A DNA stretch of 64,000 nt from Poriferisodalis sp965204125 (lineage in GTDB: Bacteria; Actinomycetota; Acidimicrobiia; Acidimicrobiales; Poriferisodalaceae). Positions 1 through 8,059 of this stretch are shown piece by piece. Below the pieces are notes generated by a model. That model ran no database searches, had not been told where the DNA came from, and was given only the letters and a program-made list of their open reading frames with translations. The DNA is taken from the NCBI RefSeq assembly GCF_965204125.1, contig NZ_OZ241968.1, positions 868,001-932,000 of the forward strand. The letters run 5' to 3'. Each line of letters starts with the position of its first letter. Position 1 is the first letter of the stretch. Made by a program: the position numbers and the translations under genes.

Positions 1-893
1 AGACTGCGGTACTCGGCCGCATGGTTGCGATACACCCGCTCGACCGCCGGCGCCAGCCCGTAGGTAGTCGGGTACGACGCCCGGTAGGCGATCTGCGCTG
101 CGGGCTTGGTGGACAGATCCTCGTCGTCGGTCGGCGACGCCGGGATCGGCGGCGGTTCGGCAGCAGTCAACGAGATCTCGCCCCTGCCGCGGCGCAACCA
201 CGCCGGGCCGAGCCACACCGGGGCGAACACGATGTCATGGGGGTTGACGAAGCTGGCCACCAGCAGGAACGGCCGCAGCGCCGCCGCCTCGCCCGCCCGC
301 CGGCGTGCGTACCGGTCTTCCAGCCACGCCACCACCCGGTCGGCGAACAGGGGGTCGCGCACGAGGCCGCTGTTGGCCAGCGCGGCGCCATGCGGCTCAG
401 GCCCGATCCAGCCGGAGAAGCCGAACTCGTCGAGCGGGTCGGCGTCGAGGTACGCCCGCTCGGCGTCGGTGTCGACTACACCCTCGTCGTCGTTGGTTGC
501 CAGCGGGACGCCCGCAGCGTCGACCAGGTCGGCGTGGCTCATATGCCACTTGCCTTGGTAGTGCGTGTCGTAGCCGCCGGCGCGGAACCAGTGGCCCAGC
601 GTGGGCACCTCGCCGGGCCGCAGCCAACGCATCCGGCTGTCGTCGGCCATCTTGCCGAGACCATTCGTCTGGGTGACGCCGTGCACGTCGGGGTACTGGC
701 CGGTGAACAGCGTGGGCCGGCTCGGCACGCAGGCCAGCGATCCGGTGTAGTGGCGCCCGAACGACACGCCATGCTCTGTGAACCATGCGACGCCCAGACT
801 CTTGCGCCACGCACTGACCTCGGCCGGCTCGTAGGGAGGCGCGGCCCGCTCCTGGTCGGTCATCAGGATCACGACGTCGGGCCGAGCGTTCAT
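1..893 (-). CDS. Sulfatase-family hydrolase, 3' end beyond the window
   Basis: Reads leftwards off the edge, so only the first ~297 residues are present. Sulfatases hydrolyse sulfate esters of organic substrates. Seen: the N-terminal metal-binding block MNARPDVVILMTDQER and, at residue 55, CVPSR, matching the C-x-P-S-R signature whose Cys becomes formylglycine in Cys-type sulfatases; a GKWHMS segment follows, as is usual in the family. The ATG at 891-893 overlaps the stop of the SRPBCC gene by four bases (ATGA), so the two are probably translated from one mRNA. The substrate cannot be read from the sequence; an alkaline-phosphatase-fold phosphonate or phosphodiester hydrolase is the main alternative. 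Confidence 0.88.
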   Translation of the reverse strand, partial: MNARPDVVILMTDQERAAPPYEPAEVSAWRKSLGVAWFTEHGVSFGRHYTGSLACVPSRPTLFTGQYPDVHGVTQTNGLGKMADDSRMRWLRPGEVPTLGHWFRAGGYDTHYQGKWHMSHADLVDAAGVPLATNDDEGVVDTDAERAYLDADPLDEFGFSGWIGPEPHGAALANSGLVRDPLFADRVVAWLEDRYARRRAGEAAALRPFLLVASFVNPHDIVFAPVWLGPAWLRRGRGEISLTAAEPPPIPASPTDDEDLSTKPAAQIAYRASYPTTYGLAPAVERVYRNHAAEYRS

Positions 894-1333
894 CGGGCGG
901 CCTTTCGCAGGTGATCGTCGAGGCCGTGCAGCATCTGGTTCGACACCTTCGAGAGCTGGCGGCTCAGCACCTTTGCTGCCAACTGCTGCGGCGGGCGCGG
1001 CCCGACATCCACCGAGCTGGTCAGCGTGATCTGCGTCGAGCCGTCCCCGTCGTCGAGCTGCCAGGTGTTGCGCAGCGATCGGACCGGCGGCGGCAGTCCT
1101 TCCACGACGTAGCTGAGCCGCTCGCCGTCAACCCACTCGATTACCCGTTCGACGAGGGTCCTGCGGCCGGACTGGATGCGCCGCACCGTTCCCACACCTT
1201 CCCGCTGGGCACTCAGCAGGCACGAATGATCCACGATGGGAGCCCAGCGAACGTTCTCGCCGAAGTCCGCCAGCACCGCCCACACCTCTGCCGAAGGCGC
1301 CGGTATGACCAGCGTGGCCGTGGTGTCGCTCAC
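890..1333 (-). CDS. SRPBCC (polyketide cyclase/START-like) family protein
   Basis: About 147 residues, beginning MSDTTATLVIPAPSAEVWAV and continuing with VLADFGENVRWAP, the usual opening of the SRPBCC helix-grip fold, which binds hydrophobic ligands. Typical length for a single-domain member. The open frame extends to 1456, but the upstream part is low in conservation character; the GTG at 1331-1333 has an AGGGTG element just before it and starts right at the domain, so I prefer it. The stop overlaps the sulfatase start (ATGA), implying coupling. Role unknown: it may bind a small lipid or aromatic ligand, or act as a cyclase. No membrane segment is seen. Confidence 0.75.
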   Translation of the reverse strand: MSDTTATLVIPAPSAEVWAVLADFGENVRWAPIVDHSCLLSAQREGVGTVRRIQSGRRTLVERVIEWVDGERLSYVVEGLPPPVRSLRNTWQLDDGDGSTQITLTSSVDVGPRPPQQLAAKVLSRQLSKVSNQMLHGLDDHLRKAAR

Positions 1334-1532
1334 GCCGGCCACCCTAGCCCCGGCGCCATCAATTGTCGTGAGAACTGGCACTTGTTTCGCCCCGTGCGGC
1401 GCTGACACATTGCTCGGGGCAGGTTCGCAGCGGGTGCGAGGCACAGGCGGCAGCACGTATCACGGCGCCAGCGAGAACAGCAGCCAGCCGGCGTCCGCGG
1501 CAACATTGGACCCCAGCAAATCGGAGAACCCC

Positions 1533-2558
1533 ATGCACGTCAGCGCCACCCTGCCCCAGCACAACCTGCGAGCCGTGCCCGACGAGGTGCGCCGGATCGA
1601 GGCCGACGGGTACGACTGCGTCGTGACCATGGAGAACCGGCACGAGCCGTTCATCCCGCTGGGCATCGCAGCCGTGCACAGCGAGCGGGTGTGGTTGGCG
1701 ACGAGCGTGGCGATCAGCTTCCCCCGCAGCCCGATGGTGACGGCCTCAACCGCGTGGGACCTGCAGGGGGCCTCGGACGGGCGGTTCGTGCTCGGCATCG
1801 GCAGCCAGGTCAAGGGACACAACGAGCGGCGGTTCAGCGTGCCGTGGTCGGCGCCGGCGCCCCGCATGGCCGAGTACGTGCAGGCGATCCGGGCCATCTG
1901 GCACACATGGTCGACCGGCGAGAAGCTGAGCTACGAGGGCGAGCACTACCGGTTCTCGCTGATGACGCCCAACTTCACGCCCGAACCCATTGACGCGGCC
2001 CCGCCGATCATGATCGCCGCGGTCGGGCCCGCCATGCTGCGGGTGGCTGGCCAGCACTGCGACGGCGTGCGCCTGCACGGCTTCTGCACGCCGGACTACC
2101 TGAGACGGGAGGTGATGCCCGAGTTGCAGACTGGCCTCGATCGGGCCGGGCGCAGCCGCAGCGACTTCTGGATCACTGGCGGCGGGTTCATCTGCACCGG
2201 CCCCGACGACGAGACGGTCGAACGCATGGTCGAATGGGTGCGCTACCGGATCGGCTTCTACGGCAGCACGCGGGCGTACTGGCCGGTGCTCGAGCAGCAT
2301 GACCTGGGCGATCTCGGCGAGAAGCTGAATCACCTGTCCCGCAACGACGGCTGGGGCGAGATGGCCGGCTGCGTCGACGACGACGTCGTGCAGCTGTTCG
2401 CCGCCGTCGGGCGTCATGACCAGATCGCCGGCGCCATCGCGGAGCACTTCGACGGGCTGGTCGACGAGGTCAACGCCTCGGTGTCGATGGACATCGGCGC
2501 CGACCTGCCGCCCGACGTGATCCAAGACATCCAAGCCATCCCCACCGACGGCAGTTGA
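1533..2558 (+). CDS. LLM-class flavin (F420/FMN)-dependent oxidoreductase
   Basis: 341 residues from the ATG at 1533, which has GGAG seven bases upstream; the open frame reaches back to 1236 but that part is antisense to the SRPBCC gene. Bacterial-luciferase-like TIM barrel: TMENRHEPFIPL near the N terminus, SVAISFPRSPM, GRFVLGIGSQVKGHNERRF and PPIMIAAVGPAMLRVAGQ are family hallmarks. Closest in style to the F420-dependent subgroup common in mycobacteria and other actinobacteria, whose members oxidise or reduce diverse small molecules. Stands alone on the plus strand, with a short NIPSNAP-like gene 100 bases downstream that may share its transcript. Substrate unknown. Confidence 0.85.
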   Translation: MHVSATLPQHNLRAVPDEVRRIEADGYDCVVTMENRHEPFIPLGIAAVHSERVWLATSVAISFPRSPMVTASTAWDLQGASDGRFVLGIGSQVKGHNERRFSVPWSAPAPRMAEYVQAIRAIWHTWSTGEKLSYEGEHYRFSLMTPNFTPEPIDAAPPIMIAAVGPAMLRVAGQHCDGVRLHGFCTPDYLRREVMPELQTGLDRAGRSRSDFWITGGGFICTGPDDETVERMVEWVRYRIGFYGSTRAYWPVLEQHDLGDLGEKLNHLSRNDGWGEMAGCVDDDVVQLFAAVGRHDQIAGAIAEHFDGLVDEVNASVSMDIGADLPPDVIQDIQAIPTDGS

Positions 2559-2658
2559 TCCTGCGCGGGGGCGCGGCCACCATCAGACGGGTGTCACAGG
2601 CCCCTGCAAGACTGCGCTCACACCCGCAGGAGATTCTGCGGCAGCGAAGGGAGTGCCT

Positions 2659-3009
2659 ATGTCAGAAGCAATCGTGGAAGTCCGCGACTACACCATCGAT
2701 CCCGAGTGGTTCGAGGCGTACAAGCAGTGGGCCGCCGAGCACGCAGCGCCCTGGCTGCGGGAGAACCTCAACGTCATCGACTTCTGGGTTGATGACGGTC
2801 ACGAGCCCGAGGTCGCCGGGTCGGATCCGCAGGTGTCGCCGCACGGCCAGCCGAACGTGTGCTGGATCATCCGATGGCCCAGCCGCGAGGCCCGCGAGGA
2901 GGGCTTCAGGTCACAGCTCAGCGGCCCCGAGTGGCAGGCGATCTGGGCGAAGCATCCCAACCCGAACGCCTACCTCCACCTCAACGTCCGCTTCATGACC
3001 GCCGCCTAG
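2659..3009 (+). CDS. NIPSNAP/EthD-like small protein (dimeric alpha-beta barrel)
   Basis: 116 residues. AAGGGAG at 2647-2653 is a strong ribosome-binding site five bases before the ATG at 2659, which is why I prefer that start over the GTG at 2653. The sequence EAIVEVRDYTIDPEWFEAYKQW, followed by a WIIRWPS strand and an EWQAIWAKHPNP segment, resembles NIPSNAP-family ferredoxin-like folds, which often accompany oxidative catabolic genes. It lies downstream of the LLM oxidoreductase in the same direction, suggesting a joint role in degrading a small molecule. No catalytic motif is recognised. Converges with the amidohydrolase gene; the 82-base gap shows no convincing terminator. Confidence 0.65.
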   Translation: MSEAIVEVRDYTIDPEWFEAYKQWAAEHAAPWLRENLNVIDFWVDDGHEPEVAGSDPQVSPHGQPNVCWIIRWPSREAREEGFRSQLSGPEWQAIWAKHPNPNAYLHLNVRFMTAA

Positions 3010-3091
3010 CCGAGCCGACAGCATGACCTAACCGCGTGACGGCAGCGGGAAGCCACCTGCTCGGTGACGGCGGCTTGAGAGCTGTCTGAGG

Positions 3092-4261
3092 TCAGTATTC
3101 GCGCAGCACATTGGAGCGGGCTACTTGCACTGCACGGGTGGTGGGCGGCGTGTTGCGGCTGCGGCCGACGAATCGGGGCACACCCTCGGTGATCACGGCA
3201 CCGACGGCGACCATGTCGCCGTTCTTCATGGCGTCGAGCGCGGTGTGCTTGGTGCCGCCGAGCGGGGCGTCGATCACGATCAGGTCGGCGTCGCGGCCCG
3301 GGGCGATCAGGCCGTTGTTGAGCGCGAACATCCGAGCCACGTTGCCAGTGGCGGCGCCGATGAGGTCGGTCACGTTCAGGTCGCTGACGGCTGCCATGTG
3401 GATGATCGTGTAGAGCATCCCGAGCGGCATGATCCCGCTGCCGGTGGGCGTGTCGGTGCCGATGAGCAGGCGGTCGAACGCGTCGTGGCGGTGGGCTGCT
3501 TCGGCGGCGAGGATGCCGGTGCGCAGATTGCCCGCAGCGCACACCTGCATGCCCATCCCGGTCGGGGCGATCATGTCGTAGTAGCGGTCTTCGATGGCGA
3601 CCGGTCCGCCGTTGATGTGGAACGAGATGTCGGGATTGATGTCGAGCACGTCCTCGCCGGTCACCGGGAACGTGCCGGGGATCGAGCAGCCGCCGGTGTG
3701 CAATGTCGTTACAAGCCCAGCCTCTTTGGCCATCGCGACGAGCTCGACGTAGTCCTTGGCGCTCTCGACATCGCCGAAGCCGGCCTTGGAGAGCCACACC
3801 CCGTCGGCTCGTACGGCGGCGAAGTCGTTGGGCTCAAGACCCGGCTCGAGCAACAGCGACCCGGCGTGGACGCGCATGCCGCCGGGCCGGAAGTTCTCGT
3901 AGCACTTGTGCGCAGCGACCGCGAGGGCCTTCACACCGGCCAGGTCGTGCGGTCGACCAGGGATGTGCACCTCGCCGGCTGACAGGACGGTGGTGGTGCC
4001 GCCGTGCAGATAGCTCTCGAGGTAGCCGATGGTGTTCTGGCGCGGTGTGAAGTCGCCGAATGCCACATGCACATGCGAGTCGATCAGGCCCGGTGCCACC
4101 GTCGCGCCGCCAGCATCGATCACCACGTCGCACGACCCGAGATCAGCATCGCCGATGGATTCGATCAGGCCGCCGTCTGCTACCACCGTGTCGGCCTCAA
4201 CGAACGGATCGCGCCAGTCCCCCGACAGCACGGCGCCGATGTTGGTGATTGCCGTCCGCAT
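3092..4261 (-). CDS. Metal-dependent amidohydrolase, enamidase-like
   Basis: 389 residues. Amidohydrolase-superfamily TIM barrel flanked by beta-sandwich strands: APGLIDSHVHVAFGD gives the HxH metal ligands at residues 63/65, WLSKAGFGD holds a candidate bridging Lys, TTLHTGG a candidate His, and LLIGTDTPTGSG the catalytic Asp. The C terminus carries GLIAPGRDADLIVID, typical of dihydroorotase/imidazolonepropionase-like members. The overall motif order reminds me of enamidase of nicotinate fermentation, but this is recollection, not a search. Its ATG overlaps the upstream stop (TGATG), so it is the last gene of a coupled operon with an AA_synth protein and an HpaB-type hydroxylase, which suggests hydrolysis of a cyclic amide or similar intermediate. 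Confidence 0.82.
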   Translation of the reverse strand: MRTAITNIGAVLSGDWRDPFVEADTVVADGGLIESIGDADLGSCDVVIDAGGATVAPGLIDSHVHVAFGDFTPRQNTIGYLESYLHGGTTTVLSAGEVHIPGRPHDLAGVKALAVAAHKCYENFRPGGMRVHAGSLLLEPGLEPNDFAAVRADGVWLSKAGFGDVESAKDYVELVAMAKEAGLVTTLHTGGCSIPGTFPVTGEDVLDINPDISFHINGGPVAIEDRYYDMIAPTGMGMQVCAAGNLRTGILAAEAAHRHDAFDRLLIGTDTPTGSGIMPLGMLYTIIHMAAVSDLNVTDLIGAATGNVARMFALNNGLIAPGRDADLIVIDAPLGGTKHTALDAMKNGDMVAVGAVITEGVPRFVGRSRNTPPTTRAVQVARSNVLREY

Positions 4262-4833
4262 CAGGTCAGCCCGTCCTCGCCGACGGCTTCGTCAATGCTG
4301 AGGCCGCCGACTCGGTGGTGCGGTCTGCCGCGGTTGGCGAAGCAGCAGATCACGGCGATCTCGTCGGGCAGCGGGGCGTCGTGGAGGGTGATGCTCATGG
4401 CGTCGTAGTGCGAGCGCACATACAACGCATCCTTGTACGCGAGCGGGATGTCGATGGACGCCCCGGGCTGCGCACGCTTGGTCGCCGAGGAGATCCAGGC
4501 CGCGCCGCCGCCGGCTGCCTCGCGCAGCACGTTGCCGTAGGGCGTGGTCAGCAGCGCCACGCCGTGCTCCTGCTCGCCGTCGAGACCGACGATGGCCGCC
4601 TTGCCGTAGCTCTCGATCGAATACGGCTTCATCTGCTCCACCGCCAGCGCTGCGATCTCGTTGCCGATCTCGACGCTGGCCTCGTAGTACGGCGACAGAT
4701 CATCTACGTACCGACCCGCGTACTCGTTGCGGACGACCGCCGCCACCGCCACCTTGCGCAGCACCGGATCGACCTCGGCCCCGGCCTCAAGGCGGGTGTC
4801 CTCGACATAGGTCAGCATTTTGCGAATCTCCAT
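4261..4833 (-). CDS. AA_synth (DUF1185, 'amino acid synthesis') family protein
   Basis: 190 residues from ATG 4831-4833. MEIRKMLTYVEDTRLEAG opens it; KAAIVGLDGEQEHGVALLTT, YGNVLREAAGGGAAWISS and IPLAYKDALYVRSHYDAM look like the PF06684 family, a small alpha/beta fold of unproven function often encoded with catabolic oxygenases and hydrolases. Start and stop both overlap neighbours by one base (TGATG on each side), so the three genes 6296-3092 are translationally coupled. The AA_synth name is historical; no evidence here for amino acid biosynthesis. I infer a role in the pathway of the flanking hydroxylase and amidohydrolase. Confidence 0.72.
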   Translation of the reverse strand: MEIRKMLTYVEDTRLEAGAEVDPVLRKVAVAAVVRNEYAGRYVDDLSPYYEASVEIGNEIAALAVEQMKPYSIESYGKAAIVGLDGEQEHGVALLTTPYGNVLREAAGGGAAWISSATKRAQPGASIDIPLAYKDALYVRSHYDAMSITLHDAPLPDEIAVICCFANRGRPHHRVGGLSIDEAVGEDGLT

Positions 4834-6296
4834 CAGCGTCCCTTCCAGTCGGCGTCGTTGCCCTTGAGCATCTTGTCGAGCAGGCGGTCGGCGCCGTCCC
4901 AGTCGTAGGTGCGGAAGCTGTGGCCCTGGGTCACGAACTGGGCGCCGGCGTAGAACATCTCGTACTGGGTGTGACGGCTGGCGAACTCCGAGCCGATCGC
5001 ATCCCAAGCCAGCTTCAGGAACTTCATCCGCTCGTACGCCCCCTCGCCCTCACGAGCCGACACCAGCGTGCTGTCGAGCACGTCGGCGACTTCATGATTC
5101 GACAGGTCGGCCGACGACGACGGCAGCATGATCAGCCCGCCGCCGGCCAGCTCCCGGATCTCGGTGATCAGCTGCGGGTACAACGCCTGCGTGGTGACCT
5201 GCGCCGAATACAGCAGGTGCCGGTTGGGCACGTAGTACTCGCCGACATGGTGCCCGCCGGCCTCCATGCCGAACAGCAGACCCTCGATCGAGGCCACCCG
5301 AGCGGCCAGCTCGCCCAGCTTCCCCTGCACCATGTTCACGGTGCCGATGGTCTCGGTGAGCCGCCGGGCCACCGCCAGCAGGAACCGGAGCTTCACCACC
5401 AGACGAACTTGCGCTTGGTAGTTCTGGTACACGTGCCCCGGCGTGTCGTGGAACTGCCGCCGGCACATGTCGACGTCGCGGTACACGAAGACCCGCTCCC
5501 ACGGCACGGTGACGTCGTCGAAGTAGATGATGGCGTCGTTCTCGTCGAACCGGTGTGACAGCGGATTGTCGAACGGGCTGACTGCATGCTGCTCGAAGCT
5601 CTTGCGCGACACGATCTTGATGCCCGGCGTGTCCAGCGGCAGGGCGAAGGAGATCGCAAGATCCTCCTCGCCGGGCTGAAGCGGCTGCAGGTTCGCGACG
5701 AAAACCTCCTCGGCCATGATCGAGCCGGTCCCCAGCATCTTGGCTCCACGCACCGTCGGCCCGTCCGGCCCCTCGTCGACGATGTGGGTGCTGATCTGCT
5801 TGGGCTGATCGCCCCACGCCCGAGACCGGTCGCCCTGCGGATTGATGATCACGTAGGTCAGGAAGATGTCGTTGGCCCTGGCCCACTCGTAGTAGTCCCA
5901 GTAGGCCTTGGCGCAGCGGGGGTTGTGCTCTTCGAACAGCTCGAGCGCCATGAGCTGCCCCGACACGGCGCACGCCAGATGATCCGGCGAGCGGCCCATG
6001 TAGCCGGCATGCAGCTCGGCCCAGGCAGTCATGGCCTGGCGCTTGGCCACCAGATCGCTATACGAGCGAGGCATCTGCCACGCCCGGTTGGCCCGACGGC
6101 CGTCGCCGACGTCGAACGTCATCAATTCATGATTCGCGGCCTGGAAGTCGTACAGGCCAGCAATGGCCCGACAGCTCTCGGCAAACGCAGGATGCTCAGC
6201 GACCCGGGTGATCAGCTCGCCATCGAGAAAGACCGCCCGGTCGACGTCGAGCGCAGCAAGATGCGCCCGCCCGTCCTTGACCGCCCCCGCCATCAT
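4833..6296 (-). CDS. HpaB-type (4-hydroxyphenylacetate 3-hydroxylase family) flavin hydroxylase
   Basis: 487 residues, the usual length for the large component of the two-component FADH2-dependent family (HpaB, vinylacetyl-CoA delta-isomerase relatives). Seen: an acyl-CoA-dehydrogenase-like architecture with YVIINPQGDRSRAWGDQPKQ, DEGPDGPTVRGAKMLGTGS, the FDDVTVPWERVFVYRD segment and a C-terminal helical domain with REGEGAYERMKFLKLAWDAIGSEF. No reductase partner (HpaC-like) is in the window, so reduced flavin must come from elsewhere. First gene of the coupled operon with AA_synth and amidohydrolase. Two adjacent ATGs (6291-6296) are possible starts; no clear ribosome-binding site precedes them, so it may be leaderless. 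Substrate not deducible. Confidence 0.85.
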   Translation of the reverse strand: MMAGAVKDGRAHLAALDVDRAVFLDGELITRVAEHPAFAESCRAIAGLYDFQAANHELMTFDVGDGRRANRAWQMPRSYSDLVAKRQAMTAWAELHAGYMGRSPDHLACAVSGQLMALELFEEHNPRCAKAYWDYYEWARANDIFLTYVIINPQGDRSRAWGDQPKQISTHIVDEGPDGPTVRGAKMLGTGSIMAEEVFVANLQPLQPGEEDLAISFALPLDTPGIKIVSRKSFEQHAVSPFDNPLSHRFDENDAIIYFDDVTVPWERVFVYRDVDMCRRQFHDTPGHVYQNYQAQVRLVVKLRFLLAVARRLTETIGTVNMVQGKLGELAARVASIEGLLFGMEAGGHHVGEYYVPNRHLLYSAQVTTQALYPQLITEIRELAGGGLIMLPSSSADLSNHEVADVLDSTLVSAREGEGAYERMKFLKLAWDAIGSEFASRHTQYEMFYAGAQFVTQGHSFRTYDWDGADRLLDKMLKGNDADWKGR

Positions 6297-6331
6297 GCCA
6301 AGACACTAGGAGGCCGAGCGCGAGCGGCTCG

Positions 6332-7156
6332 CTAGTTCATCGGCGCCAGCGCGGCGGTGCCGAAGACCACACGGAAGCGGACGCACCAGACCGACACAGT
6401 GTTGTAGCGGTCGAGATCGACATCGCTGGGAATCACGAAGTTCTGCGCCCCGATGTTGCCCTTGAGATCGCCCAAGTCGATGAAGTCGCCCACAAGATCA
6501 TCCACCGATGCGTCCGGGCCCGCAGTGTGCAGGTACACGTTGAGGTCCGGCCCGTTGTCGGTGGCGAAGTCGTCGTCGAACCGCAGGAACGTCTGCGTGC
6601 CGTCGGTGAGCACCACCGCCGTGCCCTCGGCAGGGTGCGACCGGGGCCCGAAGCTGCCCACGTAGGCCACCCGCACGCCTTGTTCTTCCTCGCTCGATCC
6701 GCTGGATGCATCAGGCTCAGCAGCCGCCTCGGTTTCGGCGACCGCCTCGGTCTCGCTGGACCCGGCAGCCCCGTCAGACCCGTCGGACTCGGCAGACCCT
6801 GTGGACCCAGCAGCATCGTCGGACCCGTCCGATGCGTCGGGTTCGACATCATGCTCGCCGACCGTCATCGACTGCTCGGTGACCTCTTTGTCTTCCGCCG
6901 GCTCGGCACTGCCGCTCGCCGCGGCAGTTGTCGCTACGGGCCCGGCCTCGAGCGCTTCGCTGATCAGCTCGTCGATATCGGCTTCGACCGCGAACTCGGG
7001 GCCCTCCTCGTCGACCACCTCATCCACGAAGATCAGATGAAACGCAAAGAGAAAGAACACCAGGTAGATGCCGACACCGATCACCGCAGCAACGCCGAGG
7101 CCTGCTGCCCAGCGCCCGCCGGTGGATCGAGGAATCAGCCGTGACAGAAATCTCAT
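6332..7156 (-). CDS. Membrane-anchored DM13-domain protein
   Basis: 274 residues. One N-terminal membrane segment at about residues 16-42, then an acidic Ser/Asp/Glu/Ala-rich linker (roughly 75-155) of low complexity, then a DM13 domain to the C terminus: VAYVGSFGPRSHPAEGTAVV, GPDLNVYLHTAG, DLGDLKGNIGAQNFVIPSD and YNTVSVWCVRFRVVFGTA match the family pattern, including the conserved Cys of the WC motif. DM13 domains are thought to be redox-related, extracytoplasmic modules. The upstream gene on the same strand encodes DsbB, which fits an envelope thiol-redox theme. A stem-loop lies between the two genes. The linker makes the domain project from the membrane. Confidence 0.82.
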   Translation of the reverse strand: MRFLSRLIPRSTGGRWAAGLGVAAVIGVGIYLVFFLFAFHLIFVDEVVDEEGPEFAVEADIDELISEALEAGPVATTAAASGSAEPAEDKEVTEQSMTVGEHDVEPDASDGSDDAAGSTGSAESDGSDGAAGSSETEAVAETEAAAEPDASSGSSEEEQGVRVAYVGSFGPRSHPAEGTAVVLTDGTQTFLRFDDDFATDNGPDLNVYLHTAGPDASVDDLVGDFIDLGDLKGNIGAQNFVIPSDVDLDRYNTVSVWCVRFRVVFGTAALAPMN

Positions 7157-7188
7157 GAAACCCTCTTCATCATCACCACCACCGTAGG

Positions 7189-7229
7189 AGCCATTCGCGC
7201 CCCCTCATGTTCAGGCGCGAAGAATGGCT
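7189..7229 (-). promoter_or_regulatory. Imperfect stem-loop between dsbB and the DM13 gene
   Basis: AGCCATTCGCGCC at 7189-7201 pairs with the complement at 7214-7229, apart from a three-base bulge; the loop is about twelve bases. It is in the 130-base gap after the dsbB stop and before the DM13 start. No U-run follows on the minus strand, so it is either a weak or Rho-assisted terminator, or a processing/attenuation structure. Only the pairing is seen; the role is inferred. Confidence 0.4.
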
Positions 7230-7285
7230 GACGGCCGACAACGAACGGGAGCGAATGATGCCGGCGACGGAAGGCGCTTGCGGCA

Positions 7286-7810
7286 TCAGGCGCGGTGGCG
7301 CGACATGTTCAACAGCACACCGACGAGCACGAACACGCTGCCGGCCATGTAGGGGATCGACACGAACCCGAACTCCCACGCGTACCGGACCGTGCACGGG
7401 CTGGTCAGGCTGCACGTCGTGGCGCCCTCAAGATCGGGAAAGTGCTGCAGCAGGTAGTGCCACGTCGACATCGCAGCGCCCGCCAGGCACATCGGCAGCC
7501 CGTACAGGTGAACCCCGCGGTCCCGCCGCAACCAGCCCACCACCAGCACGAGCGCCAGCGGATACATGGCGATGCGCTGGAACCAGCACCAGCGGCACGG
7601 CTCCAGGTCCGCAATCTCGGACAGGTACAGCGAACCGAGCGTGGCACCCAACGCAAGCAGCGCCGCAACTCCCACCACCGCCCGGGCACCGACCACGCCA
7701 CGGCCGGCCGATTCGCGGCCACGGAGCCGCACGACCGCCAGACTCAGCGTCGCGATATTGCACACCAGCGCAGCCACCGCGAACAGCCGGAGCATCTGAT
7801 CCAACGACAC
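7286..7810 (-). CDS. dsbB: Disulfide bond formation protein B (DsbB family)
   Basis: 174 residues, four predicted membrane helices. The first redox pair is C72-R-W-C75 in the motif EPCRWCWFQRIAMYPLAL, the hallmark of DsbB; the second pair is C133 and C139 in the extracytoplasmic loop (TTCSLTSPC). DsbB reoxidises a DsbA-type thiol oxidase and passes electrons to quinone. No DsbA is in the window. This is typical length for the short actinobacterial/Gram-positive (BdbC-like) forms. The gene is followed by a stem-loop and the DM13 gene. The ATG/GTG start is at the edge of a 250-base stretch (7811-8059) in which I see no gene. Confidence 0.88.
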   Translation of the reverse strand: MSLDQMLRLFAVAALVCNIATLSLAVVRLRGRESAGRGVVGARAVVGVAALLALGATLGSLYLSEIADLEPCRWCWFQRIAMYPLALVLVVGWLRRDRGVHLYGLPMCLAGAAMSTWHYLLQHFPDLEGATTCSLTSPCTVRYAWEFGFVSIPYMAGSVFVLVGVLLNMSRHRA

Positions 7811-8059
7811 CGTCGCTCAGAGTGCCAGACAAACTCGCCCAGCATCAACGCCGAATAGCACAGAGAAGCCGGTCATCAACTCGCTCAACACGGCGAAGCA
7901 GTTCGTTCGCGGAGCGCGAACGCAGTCTCGAGACGCCCGGCCGTCCGGCGAGAGCCAACAGCGCAGCAGGCCGCGAAGCGCCACGCGACGGGCCGCAGCA
8001 CCCAACACGGCAGGCCGCTGATCGTCGCGCGACAGGCATCAGCTGGCCACGAGCTACGG

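Noticed and set aside
3010..3091. Terminator between the NIPSNAP-like and amidohydrolase genes
   Set aside because: Only scattered short direct repeats (GTGACGGC) and no stable stem.
7811..8059. Short minus-strand frames between dsbB and the MFS gene
   Set aside because: Arg/Ala-rich, no ribosome-binding site, no recognisable domain.
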